DNA from: Enoplosus armatus
Lineage: Eukaryota > Chordata > Actinopteri > Centrarchiformes > Enoplosidae
Reading direction: 5' to 3'
DNA length: 64,000 nt
NCBI RefSeq assembly: GCF_043641665.1
Contig: NC_092197.1
Span: forward strand, 16,002,148 to 16,066,147
Shown in pieces: positions 1 to 11,849 of the stretch (positions are counted from its first letter, which is position 1; each line of letters opens with the position of its first letter). The notes below the pieces were generated by a model. The model worked only from the letters and a program-made list of their open reading frames with translations. It made no database searches and had not been told where the DNA came from. Made by a program: the position numbers and the translations under genes.

Positions 1-344
1 GTAAGAGAGCAAAAATGAAATCAAAGTCTGCTGTGTCAGTGGATGCTGCGCTGGGGTTTGAGGTTTTGTACAATTGGCTTGGTAAACAGCTGCTCCTCGC
101 ACATCAAAGAGCCTGCAGCACAAGGGTAAAGAATGCTTGAGTGAAGAAGTGCGAGGATTCGTTTCTTTATCCCGAACTTACCCTGCCAATGGTGGGAAAA
201 TAATGCAAAGTTATGTCAGATTTATGAGCCTGCAACCAGTGCCCTTCTACATGGTAAGTATGAGTGTGTATATATTGATTCATTCTCTGCTGCTGAAGTG
301 GAAATCAAAATGGATTCCAGGATCGGTGTGACACTTAAACCCAG
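1..344. other. Unassigned sequence, no supported gene
   Basis: The window opens with GTAAGAG, which would read as a splice donor if an exon ended just before it, but the preceding base is not visible. A plus-strand frame is open from about 86 to 331 and contains a donor-like GTAAGTATG at 252. There is no pyrimidine tract at a plausible acceptor, so I do not call an exon. Confidence 0.4.
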
Positions 345-565
345 GCACAGAGGACTGCTAAACGTGAATTAGCTAATTTAAGCATTCCAACAAAATAAAC
401 TAAGATGGTGAACATGGAAAACGTGTCACTAAACATCAGCATTTAAGCATTGTCATTCTGAGAATGTTAGCATATTGATGCTTGCATTTAACTTCAAACA
501 CTGCTGTGCCTACAAACAGCCTCACAGAGCCGCTAGCATGACTGCAGACTCTTAGTCCTGTTTAG
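345..565 (-). repeat. Dispersed repeat, GCTAAC family, reverse copy
   Basis: Read on the minus strand, this stretch carries the run of motifs shared with the copies at 38050-38560 and 52775-53012: a segment reading CATGCTAGC followed by CTCTGTGAGGCTG, then GCTAAC-type words, ATGCTGATGTTTAG, ACCATCTTAG and GCTAATT. I recall this as a very abundant non-coding repeat in perch-like fishes, but its transposon class is not evident. This copy is diverged and lacks the downstream half seen at 38 kb. Confidence 0.7.
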
Positions 566-905
566 TTTTTTAGTGGTTTTTAATGAAAGGCCATGTTAGT
601 TATTGTAAAATGACCCTAGTTCACACTCTAAAGAGAGTGCAGAAACACAATGTATTGCTCCATTTGAAAATGTTGAAAAGGTTAACCTCGACTTCCTGCC
701 TATTTCTAATTTCTAACTGTTCCAAAGACCTTCATGGGTGAGACTTTTATTTCTATAGAAAGGTAACTTTTTATCTGAGAAGAAAGAAGAGGGCTCAGTG
801 GAACATTGAGAGACATTTTGTGCCGATCAAGCCTCATGAATAGTAACCATTGGTTACTTCTTTAGTTTCTTCCAAACCCGAGAACATTTACTCCTTTAGT
901 TCACT
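566..905. other. Unassigned sequence
   Basis: AT-rich single-copy-looking DNA. I see no gene, repeat or regulatory motif I can support. Confidence 0.4.
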
Positions 906-1424
906 ATGTTCGAGAAGCTTAATACTACATTCATGCATGCTGAACAGTTACATAAAGACAGCTTGAAAACACGGGTCTCAGGGGTGGTTTATGAATGGGA
1001 AGAGCAGAGACCAACCACAGGAGAGCTGGTCAGGATATGTGACACTGTTGTGAATTCAAAAGCTGAACTACACAAATTCATCATTTCATTGATCATTGCA
1101 AGTGACACCGCCATGTTTGCAGTTCACACATTGACAGAGGAGGGGATGGGTTATCTGAATGTCCGTGCAGTAAATCTTTTCAACTTTTTTTTGGAAGGTA
1201 AAATGCAACTACAATGTGTGTTTTGTTTTACCTGGCATGATATGCACCAAAGCAAAAAAAACAGTGTTTTATCGTTAGATGACGGAACACTGGTGAAATA
1301 CAGTGGGGGCCATAAAATAGTGCAGAGCTGGAGTGCTTCCCTCAAAAGCCAAGCAGTCGTCGCTACTACTATTTATCCAAAGGCCTTAAAAGTCAAAGGT
1401 CATAATGAGGGTTGGATTTCATAA
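906..1424 (+). CDS. Unassigned 172-codon open frame, doubtful gene
   Basis: This is the longest ATG-initiated open frame in the window. A TAG lies three codons before the ATG, so the frame opens just before the ATG. The translation has mixed composition without low-complexity runs (it includes VYEWEEQRPTTGELVRICDT). I recognise no domain, signal peptide, zinc-binding pattern or clear membrane segment. There is no promoter or poly(A) signal I can tie to it. In about 128 kb of stop-rich double-stranded sequence, one frame of this length can occur by chance. Alternatives are a decayed transposon ORF or an unspliced exon of an unknown gene. I regard a chance ORF as most likely. Confidence 0.12.
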   Translation: MFEKLNTTFMHAEQLHKDSLKTRVSGVVYEWEEQRPTTGELVRICDTVVNSKAELHKFIISLIIASDTAMFAVHTLTEEGMGYLNVRAVNLFNFFLEGKMQLQCVFCFTWHDMHQSKKNSVLSLDDGTLVKYSGGHKIVQSWSASLKSQAVVATTIYPKALKVKGHNEGWIS

Positions 1425-2382
1425 CAACAAAAGTCTGCAATTATGCACCATGGACTCCACCTCTGTTTTTTTTTTGAGCAACTTCAAAGATTGCTCCTTC
1501 ATTTATGTAATGATATATTTCAAATATGTGACAGAGGGTTAATTCTTTTTCATATATCCATTTCAAATATCTTTTTAGATAACATATTGATAGCCAACCT
1601 GTTCTCATCATCACCTCTTCTCTCATCCCTTGCTGACGCTTTGTCAGATACCATGACACAGAAGGATAGACAGCCAGCCAGGAAGACAGACTGACAGATA
1701 GATTAGATAAAATGAATAAATTATGTGCATGAAATCATAGGCATGCAAGTCTTCAGTCTTTGTACTTCCTCCCAGAGGAAGGTGGAGACGAGTGCGCGAT
1801 TTGAAGTTTCAGGCTTCTAACGCTCTGATGCAGTTTCACCTCAAGGGACCTTATTAGTCGATGGGTCACTACACACTGCACCCCTAACAGAACACACTCC
1901 TGTGCCCATGCCAGAACTTGTCTTGATTAATTATCAACAGAGGCAATATCCAGCTGCCACAGGCAGGAAGAGAGACAAAGAGAAAGAAATAGAACATAAC
2001 TACCATCACTACTACTAATGCTGCTGCTAATGCTACTGCTGCTATCTGTATAGCACCTCTCAAAACCAATGTTACAAGTTGCTCCACATAAAATGAATAA
2101 GAAGCACGAAAATGACTGTAGTTATTGAGTTTGATACGCATTTCATCATCTAGTCTAAATGCAGATCTAAATAGTTTAAGGCAGAGTCTCTGCTTGGTTA
2201 GATAAGTCTTACTTCATGCCTGTTTGTAGAATGAATAAGGTCCTTTCCTTTCACTTGACTGAATACCTGTAACCATCGTTGATCAGCAGGAAGGATATGT
2301 GCGAACCATCTGCAGTCTCTATTTTGAGGAAAGCGCAGCACGTGATTACATAGAGGTCAAGCAGCATGTTTGTAATTAGTTA
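1425..2382. other. Unassigned sequence with short CTG-type triplets
   Basis: There are only short open frames in all frames. An imperfect triplet run of CTA/CTG units sits near 2006-2044. No gene is supported. Confidence 0.4.
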
Positions 2383-2479
2383 ATGCTTCCAACACGAAAC
2401 CAGGATCTATCAAAAAAGGCATTTGCTTTTGTACACTTGTCAAACCTACAAGCAAATCACTTTTTAGCAGAAATCAGGG

Positions 2480-3128
2480 CCCTCTTTCTGACTCTCAGCC
2501 ACAGTCTGTATCTGTTTATGCTTCTCTGTCTGAGCATGTCTCCCTATCAGAGATTGACACTCTGTCTCTCAGTCTGAGCCTGGGCACGAATCCCCTATCT
2601 GAACCTGAGGCTGTCCAGCTCCCCACTTTCCCAGCAGTCTGGTCTTTTTTACTTACAATGCCCCTGCTCCAGAGTCTGTTTCTGCCTCTCAGACTGAGCC
2701 TGACTCTCTGTCTGAGTCTGACCCTGAACCTTGGTGTGAGCAGTAAACACTACAGGCAAAGCCATCCTACCCATATTCCAGCACCAGTGGTTGTCCAGTT
2801 GGGTTTTACCAGTTGAAAGAAGTATCAAGGCCTTGTAGGAGATGGATCACCCTCCTTCGTGTGAATACCAGGAGCTCCCTGCCTCCTCCATTCAGCAGTC
2901 TGTATCCCCAAGTGGAGCTGCTGACCCAGCTTGACATCCTCCTTGCCGCAGGCTGCACTGTCAGCTTCCTTCAATCCCTCCCTCTAACTCTGTTTCCTCA
3001 CTGGACCCTCTGCGCTCTCTCTATATCACTGATAATAAGTGACTCCATTGCCAGAAACATCAGGACTAAATCAGCTGTCACACACAGTTTTCCATGCATC
3101 ACCCTTGTTTTCTTGACAATACCTTTTT
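2480..3128 (+). pseudogene. Decayed LINE ORF1 fragment with esterase-type end
   Basis: The first part is serine/glutamate-rich when read across frames (words such as SLSEHVSLSE, PLSEPE, SVSASQTEPDSLSESDPEP), broken by frameshifts and a stop near 2745. The last part, in the frame open from 2813 to 3130, ends with DSIARNIRTKSAVTHSFP. In CR1/L2-type LINEs, ORF1 can encode a serine- or proline-rich N-terminal part followed by an SGNH/GDS esterase domain, whose first block reads roughly GDSIVRN, then THCFPGA. Here the block-I glycine is replaced by serine (ISDS for GDS), and homology stops around 3128, before the later catalytic blocks. The element is truncated and cannot encode a working protein. 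It could belong to the same broad family as the RT fragment at 44.9 kb, but the two are 42 kb apart and are separate insertions. Confidence 0.6.
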
Positions 3129-3130
3129 GA

Positions 3131-4757
3131 GTCTTCTACGTCACAGAATGGGAGGCAAATTCAAAGGTGAAACTTGTATACCATGACAATATAAAACTAT
3201 TGAATTCCAGTACCCCTTAAAACAACAGCTACATCTTTAAAAAAGCACAAACTTTGAACACAGTGTCTTGAGGCCAAACCACTTGATTCAGACTTTTGTT
3301 TTTCTGTTTTAGGGCTGACCAACATACTTCTTCATCAGATACTACAACAGCAGTTCTTACAAATTGGGTTTTTTTCGACTATGGTCACCCATCAAGATCA
3401 CTTTTAATACCAAAATATAATCGAAGATCTACTGTTGGGAAATACAGTACATTTGACAATGACTATTGTTACGTTTTGTCAGCTGGAAACTAAGGCACAA
3501 TATGAAATGAAAGTACTGCATAGCCGCCCAAAACCAGCCTGGAGGACATACCTTCAAATATGTCTGCAAATATCAAAGAAGCAGCCGATCTGCAAAAAGT
3601 CAAGAAAAGCCTTTTACCAAAAGAGTCCATGCCTGTAGCAACTGCAATCATATGTTTTGATGCAAGCAAACATATGAGCATGAGTGGTTTTCCATCCAAC
3701 AGTAATAGGTGTTGTTTACCTTGATGACGTCTTAGAAGTTTGCTGGTGGTGTTTACGTGTATCACTTGGAAAATATGCTGTTTCTCCTTTTAGGTATAGG
3801 CTACCAGCTTTGTCCAGCGTATATCTGTTACACAACTGCTGGTCTCATGAGGCAGAGCTTAATCACTGAAAGAATTCATGGGAAATTTTCAAATAAGCAC
3901 TGATATATTCACACAAGAATTTATTCTTCATTGATCTTCTTTGTATAGACACCTGAAAAAAAGAGCATGGAGACTGAACAGGTACAGCCCTAATAGCATG
4001 AAAAGACTTATCACATATTTATCCTGATTAGCTAACCACATATATGCAAATTCATGAACTTATTCGCAAGCTGTACGACCTTTGTTGTCCTCATTGCACG
4101 TGTTATACAGTATATTGCTGTGCCACATCACACCAGCTAAACACTCTGTTTCAATAACTTGTGGCTCCCGTATGATTTCCTCAGAGAGTGTTGGTATGCT
4201 TATAGAAATAGCAGCAGATAGATATGTTTTTATTATTTTTTTCCTGAAATTCTTTCTTCCCAAAAGTATCGTCCTTCACAATGACGTGTTTGATCCCAGA
4301 AGACATAATTGCCAGGCAAATAGGAGCCATTATGTGCTGAAGTTGCTTATATGTGCACTCTGTATGCATGCTTAGATAGAGCCTGACCTAAGCCATTACA
4401 TTCCTCTCTGGAGGACAGTTCAGCGAGATAGAGGCTGGCTGATGCTAAAGTAGGTCTGAATTAAATTGGAGGCTCTGAAACACGGCATGACAGACAGAAC
4501 AGTCTCCATCAGGTGAAATTGTGGGAAGCATCCCTCCAGGACCTACACAGCTGCCTCAGGCAATAAAAAGATTAATAATTGAATAAATATACATGCATAA
4601 TAAAAAGGCCATTAGTTTCAATAGAAGGATGATTAAATTATTCACAAGAAACTGTGGGAAAGAAAAGGCAGGAGTTGAAGCAAACTATCTTAAGTATTTC
4701 TAGTTATATAGTTGATAATAAAGACAGAGTAATGTTTTGTCTATATTAATAGACGGA
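3131..4757. other. Unassigned sequence
   Basis: AT-rich with only short, overlapping open frames on both strands. I see no coding, repeat or RNA signature that I can support. Confidence 0.4.
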
Positions 4758-5265
4758 ACTTAAAGGTACCCTGTGGAATTTTCAAGTAAACAAACACATT
4801 ATGCCCAGAAGGCATGTCATTCCTCATGCAACAACTGCAGAGTGAATTAGATTTGTTTTTACCTGCATTGTTTACATCCATGTTTACATCACCTGCACAA
4901 TCATCTTTGCTGCTGTATTGCTACATTCCTTTTTTACATTACATTCCCCTTTCTTACTGACATCAAATGTCACTCAGTGGAATAGCATGAAAACATCCGC
5001 AGGACAGTGTTGTCGTACAATTATAACATGCATACTTCTGTAGATAAAAACAAAACGGGGCCCAGCTTCAGGACAGGTGGGCTGCCCGCTGCTTTCTTCT
5101 TCCCTGAATCAAACGACGTGGAGGTGCAGGATCTGCGCAGGTGACAGCGATACATTAATAATGTCTCAGCTTCTTTCTTCTAAAGACAATGAAATAGCAA
5201 TGTTGTGTTTGGACGCACTGCCCTTCTACTTTGTGAAAAAAATCTTTGCTAATGGAAATATTACA
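4758..5265 (+). repeat. Probable dispersed repeat (AAGGTACCCTGTGGA type)
   Basis: The block begins TTAAAGGTACCCTGTGGAAT and runs through paired TTTACATC words, a GGGGCCCAGCTTC segment and a GCGCAGGTGACAGCG segment. I recall a fish repeat with this order of words, probably non-autonomous. I see no second copy in this window, and the ends are estimates. Confidence 0.4.
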
Positions 5266-5399
5266 TAATTTTGAAAGTGGCTATGCTACGCTTTCACTAG
5301 TGAGAAATGTAGCTAAATTAGTAGCCTTCAGGATGTTCCGGGAGGTTCAACAGAGAGGTTACATCCTCCACCTCCTACTTTTACTCTTGCAGGTAGATG

Positions 5400-5770
5400 T
5401 CTAGACAGCATCTTCATATCGGCCTACGCTTATTTAAATGCTTGACATCAATGGGAAATCACTGCCAAAGTCTGTTGCTAACCTCAATAGATATTGTTAT
5501 ACACTCTCATTGACTTCTCTTTAATGAATTGCAATTACCATGGCCTCCACTAAAGATATAAGCCTTTTTATTCTGGCTCCTTTATGAGACATTTGTAGAA
5601 TGTTATTGTAATAACTATAATAAAATTACATTATCAACGGGACTTGGCTAATGGGCTGTTACCTCCGTTAATATGCAAGATGTAAATGTGGCATGCTCAT
5701 TTTAATGTCGCATAAGAACATTTGTAGACCCTCCGTAATTTATCACTAATGTACTAATCATTCACTAAAA
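5400..5770. promoter_or_regulatory. Candidate conserved regulatory block
   Basis: An unusually homeodomain-site-rich stretch, with many TAAT/ATTA cores including TTTAATGAATTGCAATTACC near 5520 and a TTAATATGCAAGATG octamer-like site near 5670. It is free of recognisable repeats and has no open frame of note. This texture is typical of vertebrate developmental enhancers. Conservation cannot be seen here, so this is inference only. Confidence 0.27.
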
Positions 5771-8163
5771 TAATCAGCCTTAGGTATACCTAAAGGCAAG
5801 GTAAGATAAAATAAGGTTTTGTGATGTTTCAGCTACTTGTTGGCCTAGCTAAGGGAACTGGTTCAGTCAGCACATAATGATTTGCTCTGCTGTGTTGTTG
5901 TGACTATAAGTACCATTAACTGTCTGCCTTGGGCCTATAATTAGCTACCCATGGTGCACCTCACCATTGTGCATTATCTCATACTCTTTCAGTGTTATCC
6001 TCTGTAAATTATTGAACCAACGACACTCCTGGTAAACATGTAGAGTTATCCATGGGCTGTAGCACAATCAATGGGAGCAATTGATGTCATTGTAGGGCAG
6101 CACTGAAATTAACAGTTTGTCATATATATGTAATTAAATATAACGTGTACTGGCTGCTGATCTTGAAAGGGGGAAAAAAATGTAAGGTGGTGGAGAAATA
6201 CCCTTGGGTTCCACCATTTCACCTTGAGCAAATGTCTAATTCCAAACAAATCTGCCTCAGGAATAGAAATGGAAGAAAATAATCTTGCCCTCTGCAAGCT
6301 ACCTGCTGAGTAACTATTAGGGCAACGGAGCCTCCTGAGGTTGCCTCCAGTAGAGAGGTGAGCAGGCTAGGACTGAGTCATCACAGATTCCACAGCTCGA
6401 GTGTGGGTGCACTGTGGAAAAGTTCAGAGGCATCCTAGGTGTGCTCCCAAGGGTGGTGGATGGAGGTCTTGAGGGAGATTCTCCACGCCGTGTTCGGCAT
6501 GTCTGATCTCAGCAGGTAAGCCTTGTATAAACATGTGTCTGTCTGCGGGGGAAGCAGGCAGGGAGGAGGGGGAAAAGAGCAGACGCAAACCTTCATTATG
6601 CTAAGAGTGGCACGTGGTGATGAGGACAGGAACAACAGAGCCAAACAGCTAGTGACAATCCCTGGATGTCACAGACCACCCAGCTCGTCGTATTTCAATG
6701 CACGCCCTCCTCTGGGTAGTGATGGGGCACTGGGACAGTCTGGTAAAAGGCAACATAATCAATCAAAGTAGGCAGCCTGACATTCAACATAGCAGAACAT
6801 TTCAAAGGGGAAATCACAGCCATAGCAGTTTTTCCCTCATTTTGTCTCTGGTGTGCACCAGTGCACAACAAATACACCAGTCAATTTTTTTCAATAACCA
6901 GCCCATTACCTGCATGTACGGTTCATTTTATGAAAGCTCAGATAAATCCTATGTATAAAATGTGTATGAAAAAAAGAAAGAAAAGCAAACCATGGATTCT
7001 TCATGGTCATAGTGTTATACTGAGCATGCACGTTTTTGTTTTTAAAATTCAGACAACCAACATCACTGCAGTCTTGAGTTGCCTGATGATGTGAATGCTC
7101 AAAAATCTTTCCCATACTGTACCTTCAATCTCATCTGATGCGAGCACAGCATGAGACGGATCACAGGAAGTACAGCTGGGTTCACGAGGGTGTTTTTCAG
7201 TTGAATGATCTTAGCAACATACAATACGGAAGCAGTTTCTTCCTTTTCTTCATGTCTCTAACATCCTGGGGGGGGGGGTCAGCTCAGTTGGCCAAGCTAC
7301 ATACAATATACTGATCTCAGACCTTGCTGTCACCTGCCTACCTGTAAATGCCTGTGTGCTTTACCATCAATGAATCACTGAAGTCATCCTGAGGCCTCCT
7401 CTGTCTGCACTTGGGTCCAATCCTGCATTTCCTGAGTAGTGACAGTTGCATGTCATATTCTATGTTTTATTATATTGGGAGATCATTTTGGATCTTTTTG
7501 TCTTTATTTTATAGTTGACAATCGAGACATCCGGGAAACATGGCGAGAGAGTCAATCAAATTGGGGACATTGTAATTACGTGATATGTGCCTAGACTAGT
7601 CGGGCATGGGGACACCCATCATATCTTTATCTATTTCCCATTTTACTTATTATTGTTCACTGCCACCTGTCACCTCTCAAGAAAAATGGCAGCATTGTTT
7701 GTTCAAACAGATTGTAATGTTTATTTGAAATGCCAAAGCAGATCATGTGACATCAACCGTAACCATGACGACAACATTTCCCTAACCTCAACCACGTGTT
7801 TTAGTTGACTAAACCTAACAATACCTTTACCATATGTGCAGCAGATCAGAAAAAAACCCCAGTGAGTATCTTTGAAAGTGACCTGCTTTTTCATGTAGGA
7901 CTTCTAAATAATAGAAAAATACCGACTCATGAGTATAGACAACATGCCCGCATCCTGCTGGATTGCTGGAGGTAGAATGGTGGAAAATATATTACATGCA
8001 TGTGCAGTTGAGTTAAAGAAATTAAGATTTCTCATGAATGAAATAATGCAGACTCCCATTTACTTGCTAAATCAATGTGGAATAATAATAATTAACTCAG
8101 ACTTAATCTAATCTAAAAGATTGAGAAATGTACCCAGAGCTCAGCACAGTAACTGCTCCCTGA
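5771..8163. other. Unassigned sequence with a G11 tract
   Basis: Short overlapping open frames only. A run of 11 G occurs at 7268-7278. Just after it, GTCAGCTCAGTTGG resembles a tRNA A box, but no matching B box follows. No gene is supported. Confidence 0.4.
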
Positions 8164-8175
8164 GGGGGGGGGGGG
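8164..8175. repeat. Poly-G tract (G12)
   Basis: Twelve consecutive G on the plus strand, a simple mononucleotide repeat. Confidence 0.9.
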
Positions 8176-8784
8176 TGGGCTGAAAAACCAAAACCTATAT
8201 TTCATCCTCTCCATATCCCCGAAATTGCTAAACTCAAACCCCTTCAAAAGATACAAGCAGTGTGGGTGAGATAGGGAGAGGGATGAAAGAAAAATATTAA
8301 ATGCTCTGAATGTATTACATCCGCAAAATAAATTCATGGAGCTGTCTTGTTTGTGTGAATAGCCATTACACATGAATTTATAGACCTTTCTGTTCATCAT
8401 AGTTTCTTTACCAGCTCCCAAATGACCCTCTCACAGCCGCTTGTCCCAACAGAAGGGCATCATCATCTGTATCACTGACTGTTTATTGGTAACAGAGGAC
8501 ACAAACAGAATACCAACTACAACTAGTTGAATTAGTGTCATCCATCTAAAGGAAGCCTTTGAAATTAAGCACTTTTTTAAACATCCTGTCCTAACATCTT
8601 TATCATTATACTGTTGTTCTAAAAATGAGGAAATAACAACTCACAATCATTCACAAGCTTGCATGCTTATCGCTAAACAAATATTAAATGCATGTAAACA
8701 TGTCTCTATGAGTTTTCTCTGCTAAGTTAAGAACTAAGCAAGCATTAAAAGCAGTGCAGCTCTGATTGCTTGTTTGTTCATATT
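8176..8784. other. Unassigned sequence
   Basis: AT-rich with no gene or repeat that I can support. Confidence 0.4.
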
Positions 8785-9010
8785 TTTGTTTGTAAACCTC
8801 GAGCTTCCCCTCGCTCTGTCCTCGGCTCGACTGACAGCTGTTCAGCCCAGCAGGCCCCCGAGGCAGAACACGAGGCTCCATCTGATGTCAGTTTGTCTGG
8901 TGACGGCAGGGCAAGGCGCTTTGTTTTTCCATCAGCACCCTCACCTCTGGGCCGAGAGCATCTTCCGCCGGACAGGATTTCAACACCAGTAATGAGACGT
9001 GCAGTATGGT
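8785..9010. promoter_or_regulatory. CpG- and GC-rich block, candidate regulatory element
   Basis: This short segment is clearly richer in G+C and CpG than its surroundings (CTCGAG, CCTCGGCTCGAC, CCGCCGG, GACGTGC). It contains a CAGCTG E-box at the start of the block. Several overlapping 60-80 codon frames on both strands are by-products of low stop density. It could be a small CpG island, an enhancer or an unrecognised exon. I cannot choose between these. Confidence 0.25.
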
Positions 9011-11849
9011 GAGAGTCATGCATGGTAACTTTAACAAGTCCATGAAGACAGTCACATATGTCTTCACCTTCCCATGTGGCAAAAAAAAACCAAAATCTGT
9101 ATTTCTAGCTCTGAGAAGTTGCCATTGACTGCTGGGATTAATGAGGCCATTTTACAGAAAGTGTAGGTGTACTTTTCGGTGGCACTGTCCAAGCAGTAAG
9201 TGTTCCTGTCAAGTGGCACAAAGTCCTGTCACACACCTCAACCTTCAGTTATAGTCCAAGCTCTCCTCAGCGTGAATTCAAATTGAAGAGTATATGTTAA
9301 AGTTGAGGTGTATAAAATTGGTAATGAGACAAAAAGTGTGATAGCTTGGGATGAGGATGTGAGTTGTTTCCTGTTTGTCTCTAGTGAATGTGTACTTTTT
9401 TCTTTCGTCTACATGGGAACAAGTTAGACTCGTAGTCACGGGACTGGACTTTTTTTTATCACCCATGTGATGTCCTCCTCCAAGGCATAATGGCTCGTAG
9501 GCCAGACCAATCTTTTTTTAATGTAGGCAGTTTTTATTTTATGGATAAGAGAGTGGATGACTTCAGTCTCATCCTATACACAATCTACCACACTATAAGA
9601 CTTACAGTGTAACACTGTCATTTGGTTTCCCTAGAATCCCCAGACTGCAGTGCATGGATGTGTCCACTCTTTTTATATATATGGTATAAGGCCTACCTGC
9701 TTAGAATGGTGGCACCTAATACCTGGGACTACAGTGAGTACATGCTAGCTTAAATAGCTGGCAGATGTAAATTAAAGAGGTGGCTGCTTTTCCAAAGCCA
9801 AGGCCAAAACTATCTCAAAATTGGAATTTTTCGAAAGTAAATATTGTATTAAATAAATACAACTTAGCTCGTGAGCTAGCTACCAAGAAAGCTAGTGTCC
9901 AAGTAGTTGCTGTGGCAAGTGAGCTGAGGATGTGACTAGCTACCTTCTTCTTCTTCTATGCATTCTGCTATGGAGGATAATTTTACACAGAATTAAAAAA
10001 AAAAAAATGATAAGAGAAAATGACAGTTGAGCTAGTATTATATTATCAATTATATTGAAAAAACAATTTGAAAATGGAATGGGAAATTTAGACTCCTAAA
10101 AGGGGGAAAAAAGCTTAATATGCTGATATTGACTGCTTAAATTAAAAGGAAATGAAGTATTAAGACATGAAGTCATCTTTTTTGTTCTCAGTTTCCCTCC
10201 TCCCTCCATTTTACATTTACCCTTTTTCCGTTTGGCATCTCCATTTGGGCTTTTAGCAAAGTCGTAGCCTGAGTTAGCTGCTGTGACATTTATTAACAGC
10301 TAACAACTATAATTAAATGTCTAGGTGATCTAAGGTGCTGCTTTGATCCAAAAATGGCTAAAAGGCTTACCCTCACAAAAATGTTCCCCAGGATTGTGTT
10401 TCAGTTGTGAAGGATTCCTGTGGGAATTAACCAGATACATTTTCTTTCTGATTTTTAACATTTAATTATGATTATCCTGAGTAATATAATGCAATAATAG
10501 TTTGTCATTTTGTAAAGTATCTTCCATATTTTTGAGCCACTCAAAGCAAGACTCCTAACTTGTCCAAAGGTAAATATTGTCAACAAAATGCGAGACAGCG
10601 GGCAGTGTCTGGCGGCCGAGAGCTTAAAATACATTTGTTGCGTGTTACTATCTCTCTAACTCAGCATTTCCTAAATACTTGGTACCTTGCTAAATACATG
10701 TATGCTGACTCACTAACTAGAGGTTTCTAGTCGCCCAACGTGAGACTCAACTGTTCTGTAAATGCTTTTCATTGACTTTCACTTATTGCCGTTTTAACAT
10801 CCTGTTTTTCTGAGCTGCAGGCTGGTTTTCTGATAAGCAAGTTCACAGATATCAGCCTGGAGCAAGGATAACGTTGTTTTTGATTAGAATCCTTGACACA
10901 AATCCCTCGTCCCTTTTGAAGTTGCAGACCCTCTCTCATCTTTGCTGGCTTTTTTCTTAGGTCTGCAGGTGTTTGGTCATGATACTGCGTTAGGGATATG
11001 AAAAGACATAGATGCATTAAAGCGAATTCATGAGCCCTTGGTTGAACTGTTAGATTCAACAAGCATCCATTTTAATGTTGTTCATGTTTGTGATATTCCT
11101 TGGTTCTCACTGCCTTGCCTGCAAGCCTTGTAGTAAATGGTATCTGTACTGTTCCTTGGAATGGATACCTTAAGTACAGCTTAAGGTTTCAAATACCTAA
11201 ATATAAAGTTAATTTAAGCTAATGCTAATTAACTTCAAAGACAACATAAAGAAGTACTGCACTCCATAGGGAGTGAAGCCCAAAAGGGGCCAATCAGTAA
11301 CATAAATATATCCTGTAGGGCATATTATTGGAGAAAAAAATCTCTGTCTTGGCACAAGTAAAGATCACAGCCACACCCTTACAAAGGATGCTGGCAGCAC
11401 AGAGGAATGGTCAGGATCACAGAATTTCCTGTTCAGTCCTCAGAGGTGTGATGCTTTTTGATGAGACCAACACCATTTTTCATTCTCAAGCATCCTTTTG
11501 CCCATAAACATTTAAGCTAGGAGCGGTAAATTGGCAAATGCAGCATTAAGCTGCATGCTTTGACAATGCAATTTTGCTTTGTAATATATAAAAATGCATT
11601 TTTGTGTTGTGCTGAAAAGGAGCCATTACCTAGAGGATCAGAGGATGTAGCCACCGCTGTAAGGATGCTTTCTCCTTAATGTCCCCAGCACAGCCATTAA
11701 AGTCCACCCAACAACTCAGCTCAGCCTGTATCTTCCAGGTCTGATGGCTCCTCTGTGGTCATTTATCAGTCAGCAAGTGTTAGAGCCAGAAAATACAAGG
11801 GCAACTCGGGTAAGGGACAAGTCTGAGCAGACGTGGCAAAATTATTTTT
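9011..11849. other. Unassigned sequence
   Basis: About 2.8 kb of AT-rich DNA with only short open frames and a few A or T runs. I see no gene, RNA or repeat that I can support. Confidence 0.4.

Noticed and set aside
1..8. Window starts with a consensus donor GTAAGAG
   Set aside because: The preceding base is outside the window, so an exon end cannot be tested.
7268..7340. tRNA-like A box (GTCAGCTCAGTTGG) suggesting a tRNA or SINE head
   Set aside because: No B box at the expected distance and no cloverleaf pairing seen.
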